The notes beneath the pieces were generated by a model that was not told the DNA's origin, ran no database searches, and saw only the letters and a list, made by a program, of their open reading frames with translations. A stretch of DNA of 5,371 nt, from contig QMMV01000163.1 in assembly GCA_003647435.1 (NCBI GenBank), positions 1-5,371 of the forward strand. The letters run 5' to 3'. The position numbers and the translations under genes were made by a program. Positions 5,347-5,371 of the stretch are shown here, one piece after another. Position 1 is the first letter of the stretch. The number at the start of each line of letters is the position of its first letter. This DNA comes from Deltaproteobacteria bacterium (GTDB lineage: Bacteria; Desulfobacterota; Desulfobacteria; Desulfobacterales; C00003060).

Positions 5347-5371
5347 TTTAATGTTTAGGAATTTCTACAAC
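5344..5371 (+). repeat. 28-nt exact direct repeat, copy 2 (cut by the window end)
   Basis: This copy is identical to 3582-3609 over all available bases and lies 1,762 nt downstream of it. The 5' flank differs completely from that of copy 1. The match probably continues past the window edge. If it also continues like copy 1, a second palindromic segment lies between vorB and whatever follows. Confidence 0.9.

Overview
The window looks like chromosomal DNA from an anaerobic bacterium. My best guess is a sulfate-reducing or syntrophic member of the Desulfobacterota (former Deltaproteobacteria). The grounds are a ferredoxin-type 2-oxoacid:ferredoxin oxidoreductase (vor/kor type, strictly anaerobic metabolism), a tandem-domain universal stress protein, moderate base composition and intergenic spaces full of palindromes. 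This is inference from gene content, not a marker-gene placement.

Layout. Bases 1-377 hold no convincing gene. Bases 11-205 instead form a run of five hairpins, then an 8-nt direct repeat with a 10-nt period at 279-296. At 378-956 (+) lies an HD-domain metal-dependent phosphohydrolase. Its 3' end overlaps by 4 nt the 3' end of a convergent gene at 953-2236 (-), an uncharacterised 427-residue protein in which I see a divided PIN-like nuclease fold. Upstream of that gene, on the same strand, 2427-3452 (-) encodes a two-domain UspA protein with a clear ribosome binding site and a TTGACA promoter candidate. The divergent intergenic space 3453-3951 carries a palindromic, MITE-like segment at about 3582-3785 and a second TTGACA promoter candidate. 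Next come 3952-4179 (+), a 2x[4Fe-4S] ferredoxin subunit, and 4172-5242 (+), the alpha subunit of a branched-chain 2-oxoacid:ferredoxin oxidoreductase. These two are translationally coupled by an 8-nt overlap.

How the parts work together. The ferredoxin subunit (VorD) and alpha subunit (VorB) belong to one enzyme that oxidatively decarboxylates a 2-oxoacid to acyl-CoA and reduces ferredoxin. The TPP-binding beta subunit and the gamma subunit, normally next to them, are not seen before the window ends. In their place the last 28 bases (5344-5371) exactly repeat 3582-3609, so vorDB is bracketed by two copies of a repeat that starts at the same base in both. The HD/PIN-like pair is the least understood part. 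It combines a phosphohydrolase with a putative RNase-like protein whose third acidic residue appears to be Asn.

Both window edges lie in repeat-like sequence, which may be biological (dispersed extragenic elements) or reflect contig ends.
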